Made by a program: the position numbers and the translations under genes
Source: CADEEN01 sp963783785
GTDB taxonomy: Bacteria; Pseudomonadota; Gammaproteobacteria; Burkholderiales; Burkholderiaceae_C
Length of the DNA: 64,000 nt
NCBI GenBank assembly: GCA_963783785.1
Contig: CAWAOQ010000003.1
Location: 32,956-96,955 of the forward strand
Direction: 5' to 3'
The notes under the pieces: generated by a model
What the model was told of the DNA's origin: nothing
Database searches by the model: none
The model's input: the letters and a program-made list of their open reading frames with translations, nothing else
In this document: one piece after another, positions 48,957 to 57,441 of the stretch
Numbering within the stretch: position 1 is the stretch's first letter
How the letters are laid out: each line of letters begins with the position of its first letter

Positions 48957-49577
48957 ATGGCTCACACCCCACAAGCGACCGGTCACGAGAAGATCGAGAC
49001 CAGCAACTTCCTGATGATCGTGCTGATCCTGATCACGGTCGCCATCGGCGGCCTGGTCGAGATCGTGCCGCTGTACTTCCAGCGCTCGACGACGCAAGCG
49101 GCGCCGGGCCTGAAGCCCTACACCGCATTGCAGCTCGCCGGGCGCGACGTCTACATCCGGGAGGGTTGCTACAACTGCCACTCGCAGATGATCCGGCCGT
49201 TCCGCGCCGAGACGATGCGTTACGGCCACTACTCGACGGCCGGCGAGTTCGTCTATGACCATCCGTTCCAGTGGGGCAGCAAGCGCACCGGTCCCGACCT
49301 TCACCGCGTCGGCGGCAAGTACAGCGACGAGTGGCACCGCTTGCACTTGAACAACCCGCGCGACCTGGTGCCCGAGTCGAACATGCCGGCCTACCCGTGG
49401 CTGGCCAAGTCGGCCGTCGACGCCGCTGAGATGGCGGGCAAGCTGACGGCCCTGCGGCGCCTGGGCGTGCCCTACAGCGACGAGGAGGTGACGTCAGCGG
49501 CTGCGGCCGTGAAGGACAAGACAGAGCTCGACGCGCTGGTGGCTTATCTGCAGGTGCTCGGCACCGCCGTGAAGTAG
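48957..49577 (+). CDS. ccoO: cbb3-type cytochrome c oxidase subunit II (mono-heme)
   Basis: 206-aa membrane-anchored c-type cytochrome. One N-terminal span (SNFLMIVLILITVAIGGLVEI) and one heme motif CYNCH in YIREGCYNCHSQMIRPFRAE; NMPAYPWL holds the axial Met. It passes electrons from CcoP to CcoN. Confidence 0.96.
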   Translation: MAHTPQATGHEKIETSNFLMIVLILITVAIGGLVEIVPLYFQRSTTQAAPGLKPYTALQLAGRDVYIREGCYNCHSQMIRPFRAETMRYGHYSTAGEFVYDHPFQWGSKRTGPDLHRVGGKYSDEWHRLHLNNPRDLVPESNMPAYPWLAKSAVDAAEMAGKLTALRRLGVPYSDEEVTSAAAAVKDKTELDALVAYLQVLGTAVK

Positions 49578-49594
49578 ACAAGGGGGATGCCGAA

Positions 49595-49759
49595 ATGGAT
49601 ATCAACGACCTGCGCAGTGCCGTGACCGTATTCGGCCTGCTGCTGTTCCTGGCGTTGGTGGCATGGGTCTACAGCGCCCGTCGCCGCGAGGCGTTCGACG
49701 CTGCGGCACGACTGCCGTTCGAAGGCGATGCGCAAGACGGCGAGGAGGCCCGGCCATGA
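49595..49759 (+). CDS. ccoQ: cbb3 oxidase subunit CcoQ
   Basis: 54 aa with one hydrophobic span (TVFGLLLFLALVAWVYS) followed by basic RRREAFDAAARLPF, the CcoQ pattern. The stop overlaps the ccoP start (ATGA). It stabilises the oxidase complex in other species. Confidence 0.9.
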   Translation: MDINDLRSAVTVFGLLLFLALVAWVYSARRREAFDAAARLPFEGDAQDGEEARP

Positions 49760-50682
49760 GCGATTTCTTCTCCAGCGGCTGGTCGATCTATGTCGCCGCC
49801 GCCACGATCGTCGGCCTCGCCGCGTGCATCGTGCTGCTGTTCATTGCCGCGCGCCGGCGGGCCCCCGCTGCGGGTGTCGACGACAACACCACCGGCCACA
49901 TCTGGGACGAGGACCTGCGCGAACTGAACAACCCGCTGCCGCGTTGGTGGATGTGGCTGTTCGTCATCACCGTGCTGTTCTCGTTTGCCTACCTGGCGCT
50001 CTATCCCGGCCTGGGCAGCTACGACGGCAACCTGAAGTGGTCCAGCACCGGCCAGTACGAAGCCGAGCAGGCCAAGGCGCGCAGTGCGATGGCTCCGCTG
50101 TACGCGCGCTTTGCGGCGATGAACGAGTCCGAACTGGCCCGCGACAGCCAGGCCATGGGCATCGGCGAGCGCCTGTTCATCAACAACTGCGCCACCTGCC
50201 ACGGCTCGGACGCGCGCGGCAGCAAGGGTTTTCCGAACCTGACCGACAAGGACTGGCTGTGGGGGGGATCGTTCGAGACCATCCAGCAGACGATCGCGCA
50301 GGGCCGCAACGGCGTGATGCCACCGATGGCCGCGGCCATCGGCAGCAGCGACGACGTGCGCAACGTCGCCCACTACGTGCTCAGCCTGTCGGGCAGCGCG
50401 CACGACAATCTGGCCGCGCAACTCGGCCGCTCGAAGTTCGTCGCCTGCGCCGCCTGCCACGGCGCCGATGGCAAGGGCAACCAGGCGCTCGGCGCACCGA
50501 ACCTCACCGACAAGGTCTGGCTGCACGGCTGGGGCGAGGCGGCCATCGTGGCGATGGTCAACGGCGGCAAGAACAACGTGATGCCGGCGCACGCGTCGCG
50601 CCTGTCTGCCGAGCAGATCCGCGTCCTCGCGGCCTATGTCTTGAACCTGTCGCAGACGACCAAGGTGGCGGCCAATCAGTGA
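49756..50682 (+). CDS. ccoP: cbb3-type cytochrome c oxidase subunit III (di-heme)
   Basis: 308 aa. Two N-terminal membrane segments (about 8-26 and 60-78) flank HIWDEDLRELNNPLPRWW. Two heme c motifs follow: CATCH (about 143) and CAACH (about 230), each with an axial-Met region (NGVMPPMAA and NNVMPAHAS). It accepts electrons from soluble cytochromes. Confidence 0.95.
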   Translation: MSDFFSSGWSIYVAAATIVGLAACIVLLFIAARRRAPAAGVDDNTTGHIWDEDLRELNNPLPRWWMWLFVITVLFSFAYLALYPGLGSYDGNLKWSSTGQYEAEQAKARSAMAPLYARFAAMNESELARDSQAMGIGERLFINNCATCHGSDARGSKGFPNLTDKDWLWGGSFETIQQTIAQGRNGVMPPMAAAIGSSDDVRNVAHYVLSLSGSAHDNLAAQLGRSKFVACAACHGADGKGNQALGAPNLTDKVWLHGWGEAAIVAMVNGGKNNVMPAHASRLSAEQIRVLAAYVLNLSQTTKVAANQ

Positions 50683-50695
50683 CCCCCGACATCCG

Positions 50696-52159
50696 ATGAG
50701 CCCGACTCCGCCCACAGCGGCGAGTGCGGCTGCGCCGGCCGACGACGGCGGCCAACTGGTCTGGCTCTACGAGAAGCAGAAGAAGGTCTACGCCCGCGCC
50801 GTCAGCGGCTGGTTCACCAACTGGCGCTGGGCGCTGGTGTGGGCCACGCAACTGGTCTTCTACGGCTTGCCGTGGCTGCCATGGAACGACCGCCAGGCGG
50901 TGCTGTTCGACCTCGCGTCGCGCCGCTTCTACCTGGGCGGGTTGGTGCTGTATCCGCAGGACTTCATCTACCTGACGGGGCTGCTGGTCGTCAGTGCCTA
51001 CAGCCTGTTCCTGTTCACGGCGGTGGCCGGGCGCTTGTGGTGTGGCTACGCCTGCCCGCAAACGGTGTACTCGGAGATGTTCATGTGGATCGAGCGCAAG
51101 CTCGAAGGCGACCGCAACGCACGCATCCGTCTCGACGCCGCGCCGTGGAGCGCGCAAAAGCTGCTGAAGAAGGGCACCAAGCAGGCCCTGTGGATCGCGC
51201 TGGCGCTGTGGACCAGCTTCACGTTCGTCGGCTACTTCACGCCGATCAAGACGCTGTGGGCCGAAGCCTTCACGCTCGACTTCGGCCCCTGGGAATGGTT
51301 CTGGGTCCTGTTCTACGGCCTGGCGACCTACGGCAACGCCGGCCTGTTGCGCGAGCAGGTCTGCAAGTACATGTGCCCGTACGCACGCTTCCAGAGCGCG
51401 ATGTTCGACCGCGACACGCTGGTCATCAGCTACGACACCGAACGCGGCGAGCCGCGCGGCAGCCGCGGCCGCAAGGCCGATCCGAAAGCGGCCAATCTCG
51501 GTGACTGCATCGACTGCAACCTGTGCGTGCAGGTCTGCCCGACCGGCATCGACATCCGCAAGGGACTGCAGTACGAGTGCATCGGCTGCGCCGCCTGCAT
51601 CGACGTCTGCGACGGCGTGATGGACAAGATGAAGTACCCGCGCGGCCTGATCCGTTACGACACGCAGAACGGCCTGGCCCAGCACCTGACCCGCAGCCAG
51701 CGCTGGCGCCGCGTGCTGCGTCCGCGCGTGATCGTCTACGGCGCGGTGCTGCTGGCCATCTGCGCCGCATTGGCAACCAGCCTGGCGCTGCGCACACCGT
51801 TCAAGGTCGACGTGGTGCGCGACCGCACCGCGCTGGCCAGACTGGTCGAGGACGGCCGCGTCGAGAACGTCTACCGCCTGCAAGTGATGAATGCCAGTGA
51901 ATCGGTGCAACGTTTCCGCATCGCGGTCAGCGGGCTCGATGCCCTGGCGGGGGCGCAGGTCGTCGGCGTCGGCGAGGTCAGCGTCGGTGCCGCAGAATCG
52001 CGCTGGGTGCCGGTGGCGGTTCAGGTGCCGCCCGAGGTGGCGCAGCGCGCCGGCAGCGGCGCGCATCCGATCGAATTCCGCATCGAGCAGTTGGCCGCGT
52101 CGCCCGACGCAACCGTTTGGCAACGCAACGAGCGGTCGACATTCGTCGTGCCGCACTGA
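50696..52159 (+). CDS. ccoG: Cytochrome oxidase accessory protein CcoG (FixG/RdxA)
   Basis: 487-aa membrane ferredoxin. Several spans cover about 40-240, with WCGYACPQTVYSEMF and CKYMCPYARFQSAMFD between them; the polyferredoxin part has CIDCNLCVQVCPTGIDIR and CIGCAACIDVC, two [4Fe-4S] motifs; the C-terminal 140 residues form an Ig-like periplasmic domain. CcoG reduces copper for the cbb3 assembly chain in other bacteria. Confidence 0.93.
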   Translation: MSPTPPTAASAAAPADDGGQLVWLYEKQKKVYARAVSGWFTNWRWALVWATQLVFYGLPWLPWNDRQAVLFDLASRRFYLGGLVLYPQDFIYLTGLLVVSAYSLFLFTAVAGRLWCGYACPQTVYSEMFMWIERKLEGDRNARIRLDAAPWSAQKLLKKGTKQALWIALALWTSFTFVGYFTPIKTLWAEAFTLDFGPWEWFWVLFYGLATYGNAGLLREQVCKYMCPYARFQSAMFDRDTLVISYDTERGEPRGSRGRKADPKAANLGDCIDCNLCVQVCPTGIDIRKGLQYECIGCAACIDVCDGVMDKMKYPRGLIRYDTQNGLAQHLTRSQRWRRVLRPRVIVYGAVLLAICAALATSLALRTPFKVDVVRDRTALARLVEDGRVENVYRLQVMNASESVQRFRIAVSGLDALAGAQVVGVGEVSVGAAESRWVPVAVQVPPEVAQRAGSGAHPIEFRIEQLAASPDATVWQRNERSTFVVPH

Positions 52160-52175
52160 AAGGAGCGATCCCGCC

Positions 52176-52397
52176 ATGAGTCCACAGACGTCTTCGCCCC
52201 CCGGCCCGGTTTCGCCGTGGTGGCGCCACGGCATGGTCTGGCTGGTGTTCGGCGGCCCGTTGGCCGTGGTGCTGGCCAGCGTGGCCACGCTGCTGATCGC
52301 GCTGGCGAATCCCGACCCGGTGCTGCAGGTGCGCGTGCCGACGCCAGAGCAACAGCCGGCCGTCCAGGCGCGCAACCATGCGGCGACGCCGCGCTAG
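52176..52397 (+). CDS. Short FixH/CcoH-like membrane protein
   Basis: 73 aa with a single span (about 21-44) after SPWWRHGMVWLVFGGP and a short Pro/Gln-rich tail. Its place between ccoG and hemN and the W-x-H-x-M-x-W start fit the FixH/CcoH assembly factors, but full FixH proteins are about twice as long with a periplasmic domain, so this is a truncated or reduced form. AGGAG at 52161-52165 precedes the ATG. Confidence 0.6.
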   Translation: MSPQTSSPPGPVSPWWRHGMVWLVFGGPLAVVLASVATLLIALANPDPVLQVRVPTPEQQPAVQARNHAATPR

Positions 52398-52409
52398 CCG
52401 GGGGGCGTG

Positions 52410-52652
52410 ATGACCCGCCTGGCTTTGCAGATCCTCTGGCCGGCTTTCCTGATGGCCGGCGTGCTCGAGCTGCTGGTCTTCGCGTTGGTCGATCCGAGCG
52501 ACCTGCACTGGTTCGGTGGCGCGCCGGTGCAGGCGCCGCGGCAGGCGGTCTACACTTTGGCGTTCCTGGCTTTCTGGGCCGTGATCGCGGTCGCCGGCGC
52601 GATCACCGCGGTTCTTCTGCGGCGCGCTGACGAGATCAACCAACCTTCTTGA
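52410..52652 (+). CDS. Small two-span membrane protein in the cbb3 cluster
   Basis: 80 aa with two hydrophobic segments (about 5-27 and 45-67) and a basic end RRADEINQPS. I recognise no named family, although similar small proteins follow ccoG/ccoH in other Burkholderiales. ATG 52410 follows a G-run that serves as ribosome binding site. The stop codon is inside the FNR box of hemN. Confidence 0.6.
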   Translation: MTRLALQILWPAFLMAGVLELLVFALVDPSDLHWFGGAPVQAPRQAVYTLAFLAFWAVIAVAGAITAVLLRRADEINQPS

Positions 52653-52662
52653 TCGAAATCAA
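52649..52662 (+). promoter_or_regulatory. FNR/ANR box upstream of hemN
   Basis: TTGATCGAAATCAA, a perfect TTGAT-N4-ATCAA palindrome, overlapping the upstream gene's stop codon. A class II site centred at -41.5 predicts a start near 52697, only about 4 nt before the hemN ATG at 52701, so the message may be nearly leaderless. Confidence 0.85.
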
Positions 52663-52700
52663 GACGGACCTGCCGGCCCCCAGCCACATTGACCGTCGCC

Positions 52701-54101
52701 ATGCCCAATACCTCGCCACCGATCTTCTCGCCTGCGTTGCTGCAGCAGCTCGACATCAATGGGCCGCGCTACACCTCGTACCCCACGGCCGACCGCTTTC
52801 ACGAGGGTTTCGATGCCGACGCGTATGCAGGCACGCTGGCAGCGCGTCGCGAGCTGAGCGAGCACAACGCAGCGGCGCCGTTGTCGCTGTACGTGCACAT
52901 CCCGTTCTGCGAGTCGGTCTGCTACTACTGCGCCTGCAACAAGGTCATCACCCGCCATCACGAGCGTGCCGCCGACTATCTGCACGCGCTCGACACCGAG
53001 ATCGAGCTGCACCGCGTGGCGCTCGGCGGACCGCAGGCGGTGTCGCAGCTGCACTTCGGCGGCGGCTCGCCGACCTTCCTGTCGGATGCGGAACTGGCAG
53101 GCCTGATGGCATCGCTCGGCCGCGCCTTCGCCTTCGTGCCCGATGCCGAGATGTCGATCGAGGTCGATCCGCGCACCGTCGATGCCGGCCGGCTGGCATC
53201 GCTGCGCCAGCTTGGCTTCAACCGCATCAGCTTCGGCGTCCAGGATTTCGATCCCGCGGTGCAGAAGGCGGTGCATCGCGAGCAGAGCGAAGCGATGGTG
53301 CGCTCGCTGGTCGAGCATGCCCGCGCGCTCGGCTTCGCATCGGTCAACACCGACCTGATCTTCGGCCTGCCGCTGCAGACGCCGGCCTCGTTCGCGCGCA
53401 CCGTCGAGCGCATCTGCGAGTTGCGTCCGGACCGCATCGCGCTGTATGCCTACGCCCACCTGCCGCAGCGCTTCAAGCCGCAGCGGCGCATCCTGTCGGC
53501 CGATCTGCCACGGGCTGCCGATCGGGTGCAGATGCTGCAGGGCGCGATCGAAGGCTTCCTCGGCCAGGGCTACCGCTACATCGGCATGGACCACTTCGCG
53601 CTGCCCGACGACGCGCTCGCGGTGGCCCAGCAGCAGGGTCGGCTGCACCGCAATTTCCAGGGCTACACGACGCAGCCCGACAGCGACCTGATCGGCCTGG
53701 GCGTGTCGTCCATCGGCGGGGTCGGCGCCAGCTATGCGCAGAACGCCAAGACGCTGCCCGAGTACTACGACGCGCTGAACCAGGGCCGTTTCGCGGTGGT
53801 GCGCGGCATCGCGCTCGACGCCGAAGACCTGCTGCGGCGCGACGTGATCCTGGCGATGATGTGCCACGGCCATGTCGACTTCGCCGCGATCGAGGCCCTC
53901 CACCCGGTGGTGTTCGAGCGTCATTTCGCCCGCGAACTGGCGCAGCTGGCGCGCTACGCCGAGATGGGCCTGGTGCGCATCGAGCCCCGTGCGCTGCACG
54001 TCACGCCGACCGGCTGGTTCTTCGTGCGCGTGCTGGCGATGGCCTTCGACAGTGCGCTGGCCACTGAAGTCCCCCGCGAGCGCTTCTCCCGCGTGATCTG
54101 A
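52701..54101 (+). CDS. hemN: Oxygen-independent coproporphyrinogen III oxidase HemN
   Basis: Radical SAM enzyme converting coproporphyrinogen III to protoporphyrinogen IX without oxygen. 466 aa. GPRYTSYPTADRF begins the fold, the radical SAM cluster motif is CESVCYYCAC (CxxxCxxC) followed by the extra Cys of CNKV, then HFGGGSPTFLS and a C-terminal HemN domain ending near VTPTGWFFVRVLAMAFD. TTG at 52689 is in frame but ATG 52701 fits homologues. Control by FNR suits low-oxygen heme supply to the cbb3 oxidase. Confidence 0.94.
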   Translation: MPNTSPPIFSPALLQQLDINGPRYTSYPTADRFHEGFDADAYAGTLAARRELSEHNAAAPLSLYVHIPFCESVCYYCACNKVITRHHERAADYLHALDTEIELHRVALGGPQAVSQLHFGGGSPTFLSDAELAGLMASLGRAFAFVPDAEMSIEVDPRTVDAGRLASLRQLGFNRISFGVQDFDPAVQKAVHREQSEAMVRSLVEHARALGFASVNTDLIFGLPLQTPASFARTVERICELRPDRIALYAYAHLPQRFKPQRRILSADLPRAADRVQMLQGAIEGFLGQGYRYIGMDHFALPDDALAVAQQQGRLHRNFQGYTTQPDSDLIGLGVSSIGGVGASYAQNAKTLPEYYDALNQGRFAVVRGIALDAEDLLRRDVILAMMCHGHVDFAAIEALHPVVFERHFARELAQLARYAEMGLVRIEPRALHVTPTGWFFVRVLAMAFDSALATEVPRERFSRVI

Positions 54102-54107
54102 AATCTC

Positions 54108-54794
54108 ATGGACGCGTCGCTGGTGCTGGCCGCGCTGCTGATGGGCCTGGCCGGGGCGGTGCATTGCACGGCCATGTGCGGCGCGGCTTGCACGGCGGTG
54201 CTGCAGCGCTGCGGTGGCCCATCGATGCCGCGCACGACGCTGGGCTTTCACCTGGGCCGGCTGGCCAGCTACGCGATCGGCGGCGCAATCGCGGCGGCCA
54301 GCGTCAATGCGCTCGCGGCCTGGTCGCAAGCCACGCCGGCGCTGCGACCGCTGTGGACCCTGGTGCACGGGGCGGTCCTGATGCTGGGCTTGTGGCTGGC
54401 CTGGACGGGCCGCCAGCCGGCCTGGCTTGCGGCCTGGGGGCGCGCGCCGGCGCTCGTCGCATCGGGGGCGACCTGGCAGCCGATGCTCGGGCCGGTGCGG
54501 GCTGCCGCGGTCGGCGGCGCGTGGGTGGCGCTGCCCTGCGGCTTGCTGCAGTCGGCCTTGCTGGTGGCGGCCCTGGCCAGCGGGGCGGTTGGCGGCGCGA
54601 TGGTGATGGCGGCCTTCGCGTTGACCTCGTCGCTCGGCCTGCTGATGGCGGGCGCGGCGTGGCACAAGGTCGTGGCCAAGCCCAACGCGCTGCGCTGGGC
54701 GGTGCGGCTCTCGGGCCTGATGATGGTCTCGGCCTCGGGCTGGGCCTTGGGTCACGGCTTGTGGCGCCAGATCGCGGCCTATTGCTTCGGCTGA
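54108..54794 (+). CDS. Sulfite exporter TauE/SafE-family (cbb3-associated) membrane protein
   Basis: 228 aa with about six hydrophobic segments. The CTAMCGAAC motif near residue 23 and the GLMGLAGAVHC-like start match the TauE/SafE/CcoS-associated membrane proteins often found beside cbb3 genes, probably involved in copper or thiol transport for oxidase assembly. It starts 6 nt after hemN. Function is inferred from neighbours. Confidence 0.75.
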   Translation: MDASLVLAALLMGLAGAVHCTAMCGAACTAVLQRCGGPSMPRTTLGFHLGRLASYAIGGAIAAASVNALAAWSQATPALRPLWTLVHGAVLMLGLWLAWTGRQPAWLAAWGRAPALVASGATWQPMLGPVRAAAVGGAWVALPCGLLQSALLVAALASGAVGGAMVMAAFALTSSLGLLMAGAAWHKVVAKPNALRWAVRLSGLMMVSASGWALGHGLWRQIAAYCFG

Positions 54795-54858
54795 CGCCGG
54801 CCGCGCTCGGCGGCGCTACGATCCACGGCCACCCCGCTTCCTTTTTCAGTGCCCGACG

Positions 54859-55356
54859 ATGAACGCCATTGCCACTTGTGATCTCTGCGACACCTACAAG
54901 TCCGACACCAGCGGTGCGTTTCGCGTGCTGCCGCCGCTCTGGCGCGAGTTCGGTGGCGCGGCTGCCTTCAGTGGTGTCGTGAGCACGGTGCAGTGCTTCG
55001 AGGACAACAGCCTCGTGCGCGAGGCGCTCGAGTCGCCCGGTGCCGGGCGGGTGCTGGTCATCGACGGCGGCGGATCGCTGCGCACGGCGCTGCTCGGCGG
55101 CAACCTGGCCGTGCTGGCCGTCAAGAACGGCTGGGCCGGCGTCGTGATCGACGGTTGCGTGCGTGACATCGCCGAACTGGCACCATGCCCGATCGGCATC
55201 CGCGCGCTGGCGGTCTGCCCGATGCCACCGGCCAAGCGGGGCGCCGGCGTTCGCGACGCGGCGGTTCGGCTGCAGGGGGTGTGGGTGCGGCCGGGCGATT
55301 GGCTGTGCGCCGATGCCGATGGCATCGTCGTGCTCGATCGACCGGCATCGCGGTAG
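54859..55356 (+). CDS. rraA: Ribonuclease E activity regulator RraA-like protein
   Basis: 165 aa, the compact RraA/HMG aldolase fold. It has ATCDLCDTYKSD at the start, the FEDNSLVREALE segment, VIDGGGSLRTALLGGNLA and GVVIDGCVRDIAEL, and PGDWLCADADGIVV at the end. The same fold includes HMG aldolases with Asp/Arg metal sites (GCVRD is present), so either RNase E inhibition or aldolase activity is possible. A possible -10 TACGAT lies at 54817-54822. Confidence 0.85.
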   Translation: MNAIATCDLCDTYKSDTSGAFRVLPPLWREFGGAAAFSGVVSTVQCFEDNSLVREALESPGAGRVLVIDGGGSLRTALLGGNLAVLAVKNGWAGVVIDGCVRDIAELAPCPIGIRALAVCPMPPAKRGAGVRDAAVRLQGVWVRPGDWLCADADGIVVLDRPASR

Positions 55357-55361
55357 CACCG

Positions 55362-55880
55362 ATGGCCCCACGTGCTGCAACCGAACCCGGCGATGCCGTC
55401 GATGGCATCGCCAGGCGTTGCCGTCAACTCGTCACCAAGCGCGCGTTGCTGGCCGCCGGCGTGGCGATGGTGCCGGTGCCCGGGCTCGACTGGTTGACCG
55501 ACGTCGGGGTGCTGGTCAAGCTGCTGCCCGATATCAACCGGGCCTTCGGTCTGGCCCCGGAGCAGATCGAGCGGCTCGCGCCTGATCGCCGCGTCGTCGT
55601 CTACAAGGTGCTCAGTACCGGCGGCGGTCTGCTGGTCGGCCGCTTGATCACGCGCGAACTGGTGCTCAAGGCGCTGAAGGTCGTCGGCGTGCGCCTGACC
55701 ACGCAACAGGCGGCCAAGTTCGTGCCGATCGCCGGCCAGGCGATCTCGGCGGCGCTGACCTACGGGGCGCTGAAATACGTCTGCGAGCAGCACATCCAGC
55801 AATGCATGGCCGTCTGTCGCCAACTGCAACTGCCGGCCCCCGCCGTTGCCGCCGAGCCTGCGCGCAAGGCGCGCCACTAG
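55362..55880 (+). CDS. Hypothetical protein, DUF697-like features
   Basis: 172 aa with two or three moderately hydrophobic segments. The core GVAMVPVPGLDWLTDVGVLVKLLPDINRAFGL resembles the hydrophobic helix of DUF697/EcsC-type proteins, but I cannot name the family with certainty. It follows rraA by 5 nt, so it may be in the same operon, and ends 12 nt before tRNA-Pro. Function unknown. Confidence 0.6.
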   Translation: MAPRAATEPGDAVDGIARRCRQLVTKRALLAAGVAMVPVPGLDWLTDVGVLVKLLPDINRAFGLAPEQIERLAPDRRVVVYKVLSTGGGLLVGRLITRELVLKALKVVGVRLTTQQAAKFVPIAGQAISAALTYGALKYVCEQHIQQCMAVCRQLQLPAPAVAAEPARKARH

Positions 55881-55883
55881 AAT
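55878..55883 (+). promoter_or_regulatory. Putative -10 (TAGAAT) of the tRNA pair
   Basis: TAGAAT ends 9 nt before the tRNA-Pro 5' end, a suitable distance for a stable-RNA promoter; it overlaps the end of the preceding coding sequence. No good -35 seen. Confidence 0.4.
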
Positions 55884-55892
55884 GCGGGCAGT

Positions 55893-55969
55893 CGGGGCGT
55901 AGCGCAGCTTGGTAGCGCGGCTGCTTTGGGAGCAGTAGGTCGCACGTTCGAATCGTGTCGCCCCGACCA
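55893..55969 (+). tRNA. tRNA-Pro (anticodon TGG)
   Basis: Full cloverleaf: 7-bp acceptor stem CGGGGCG/CGCCCCG, D arm with GCGC pairs around AGCTTGGTA, anticodon loop TTTGGGA (anticodon TGG), T arm with TTCGAAT, discriminator A and encoded CCA. Confidence 0.96.
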
Positions 55970-55990
55970 TTTCGCCCGAGCCACCACAGG

Positions 55991-56067
55991 CTGCCCGTAG
56001 CTCAACTGGATAGAGCAGCTGCCTTCTAAGCAGCAGGTCGGGGGTTCGAGTCCCTCCGGGCAGGCCA
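55991..56067 (+). tRNA. tRNA-Arg (anticodon TCT)
   Basis: Cloverleaf with acceptor stem CTGCCCG/CGGGCAG, D arm GCTC/GAGC, anticodon loop CTTCTAA (anticodon TCT), T loop TTCGAGT, discriminator G and encoded CCA. It is 21 nt after tRNA-Pro, so they probably share a transcript. Confidence 0.96.
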
Positions 56068-56522
56068 GATCAGCATCTCACGGCGACTCGCCTGGGCGAC
56101 GATCGCGCGATCGACTGCTCACTTGGGGGGCACTAGGCAGTAACCCTGATCGGCTCGAGCGTGAGACCGCGCGACCATGTCGACCACGAATCAACAAGGG
56201 CAAACCTGCCCGACGGGAACGGCGATGTTCAAGTTTCAACTTCGGGAAATTGGCGCGGCGATTCTGGACGACAGCGAATACACCACGCGGCCGCAGGACC
56301 TGGTGTGCGATGAACGGTCCTTCGTCTGGCTCGATTCATCGCTGACGTTGGAGCGCAACCTCGCGATGCCGTCGAGCCCCGGGAGAGCATCGACGGATGT
56401 AGCCCCGACGACGCCGGTCGCCCGCTGATCGCGCCGCGTGCGGACTCTTTTGCACCTGGGCTGCGACCGCACCATCACGATCCCGCCGATGCGCCGGCAC
56501 GACCGCGAGCCGGACCCCTCCG
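56068..56522. other. Sparse region downstream of tRNA-Arg
   Basis: 455 bp between the tRNA and the next convincing gene. It holds one weak open frame (56177-56428) and no repeat of the tRNA 3' end that would mark an integration site. A GGGGGGCACTAGGCAG stretch sits at 56125-56140. No integrase gene is nearby. Confidence 0.35.
56177..56428 (+). CDS. Doubtful small hypothetical protein
   Basis: 83 codons from ATG; the middle (MFKFQLREIGAAILDDSEY, then DERSFVWLDSSLTLERN) has an ordinary amino-acid mix, but no family is recognised, no ribosome binding site is clear, and the C-terminus is low complexity. It may be a chance frame. Confidence 0.25.
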   Translation: MSTTNQQGQTCPTGTAMFKFQLREIGAAILDDSEYTTRPQDLVCDERSFVWLDSSLTLERNLAMPSSPGRASTDVAPTTPVAR

Positions 56523-57323
56523 ATGCCATCCGCACCCGCCGAGGACCGCAGTGCGTCGTACACCGCGCCAGTTCCACCCGGCGCTGGCCCGTCGACCGGC
56601 GTTCCTGAGCAGCCGAGTCCGACCGGTACGACGACACCCGGCATTGCCGACCCTCCGCTGCCGTTCACCGGTGGGCGGATCGCGGCCACCGAGGAAGAGC
56701 GAAAGTTCGTCGAACGGCGCGTGATGACGCAGTTCTTCGTGGCGCCGGCGCTGTCGATCGCGGCGTTCCTCGCCGGATTCAATCTCGGCCGTCCGCACCT
56801 GGCGGCGATCGGGGTGATCGGCCTGGGTCTGTGCGCCCTGTGGATCGGCGCGCTTGCCATCGGCGAGCGGCGGTTGTTGTTCATCCGTGGCGGTTCGATG
56901 ACCCGCAGGCAATACCGCTACTTCATCTACGAGGGTTTTGCCGCTGTCCCGTACGGCCTGGCCTACCTGGTGGGAGGGGCCTGCCTGATCGCGCCTGCCT
57001 TGCTGTTCCTCAACGGCGCGAGCCTGGAGCGGATGCGCGATGTCGTGCTCGCGCGGCCCAGCCTGGCGTTGATCCCGATGGGGATCCTTTTCTTGTGCCA
57101 CGGGATGGGCTTCCTGGTCGGGTTCGTTCACCGTAGCGGTTCGACCCGGCAGCGCGTGTTCGGGATGTTGATGGACACGCCTGCGCGCCTGGGCGGGTTG
57201 ATCCTGATCGTGTGTGCTACCGGGCTGCTCGTGGTCGGCGGCGTCGAATGGCTCAGGCCGGAATTGTTCGACCAATGGGTTCGGTCGATCTTCGGCAATC
57301 CGTGGCCGTTCACGCGACCGTGA
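56523..57323 (+). CDS. Hypothetical five-span membrane protein
   Basis: 266 aa. Residues 1-55 are Pro/Thr-rich and soluble; five hydrophobic segments follow at about 71-88, 92-113, 138-163, 180-202 and 222-243. Between spans 2 and 3 is a basic stretch (ERRLLFIRGGSMTRRQYRYF). No domain is recognised. The high GC wobble and long frame support it being real. Lies alone between the tRNAs and the PilZ gene. Confidence 0.5.
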   Translation: MPSAPAEDRSASYTAPVPPGAGPSTGVPEQPSPTGTTTPGIADPPLPFTGGRIAATEEERKFVERRVMTQFFVAPALSIAAFLAGFNLGRPHLAAIGVIGLGLCALWIGALAIGERRLLFIRGGSMTRRQYRYFIYEGFAAVPYGLAYLVGGACLIAPALLFLNGASLERMRDVVLARPSLALIPMGILFLCHGMGFLVGFVHRSGSTRQRVFGMLMDTPARLGGLILIVCATGLLVVGGVEWLRPELFDQWVRSIFGNPWPFTRP

Positions 57324-57441
57324 GCGGCGGGCCATCGCGGCGGCCGCGTGATCGCATGTGAGTCCGTGCAGGTCTGGAATGCGGGCTTCTGGCCGATGGG
57401 CCTCCCGAAGCCATTGCCGAGCGGCGCGCGGCCGGCCGGAG

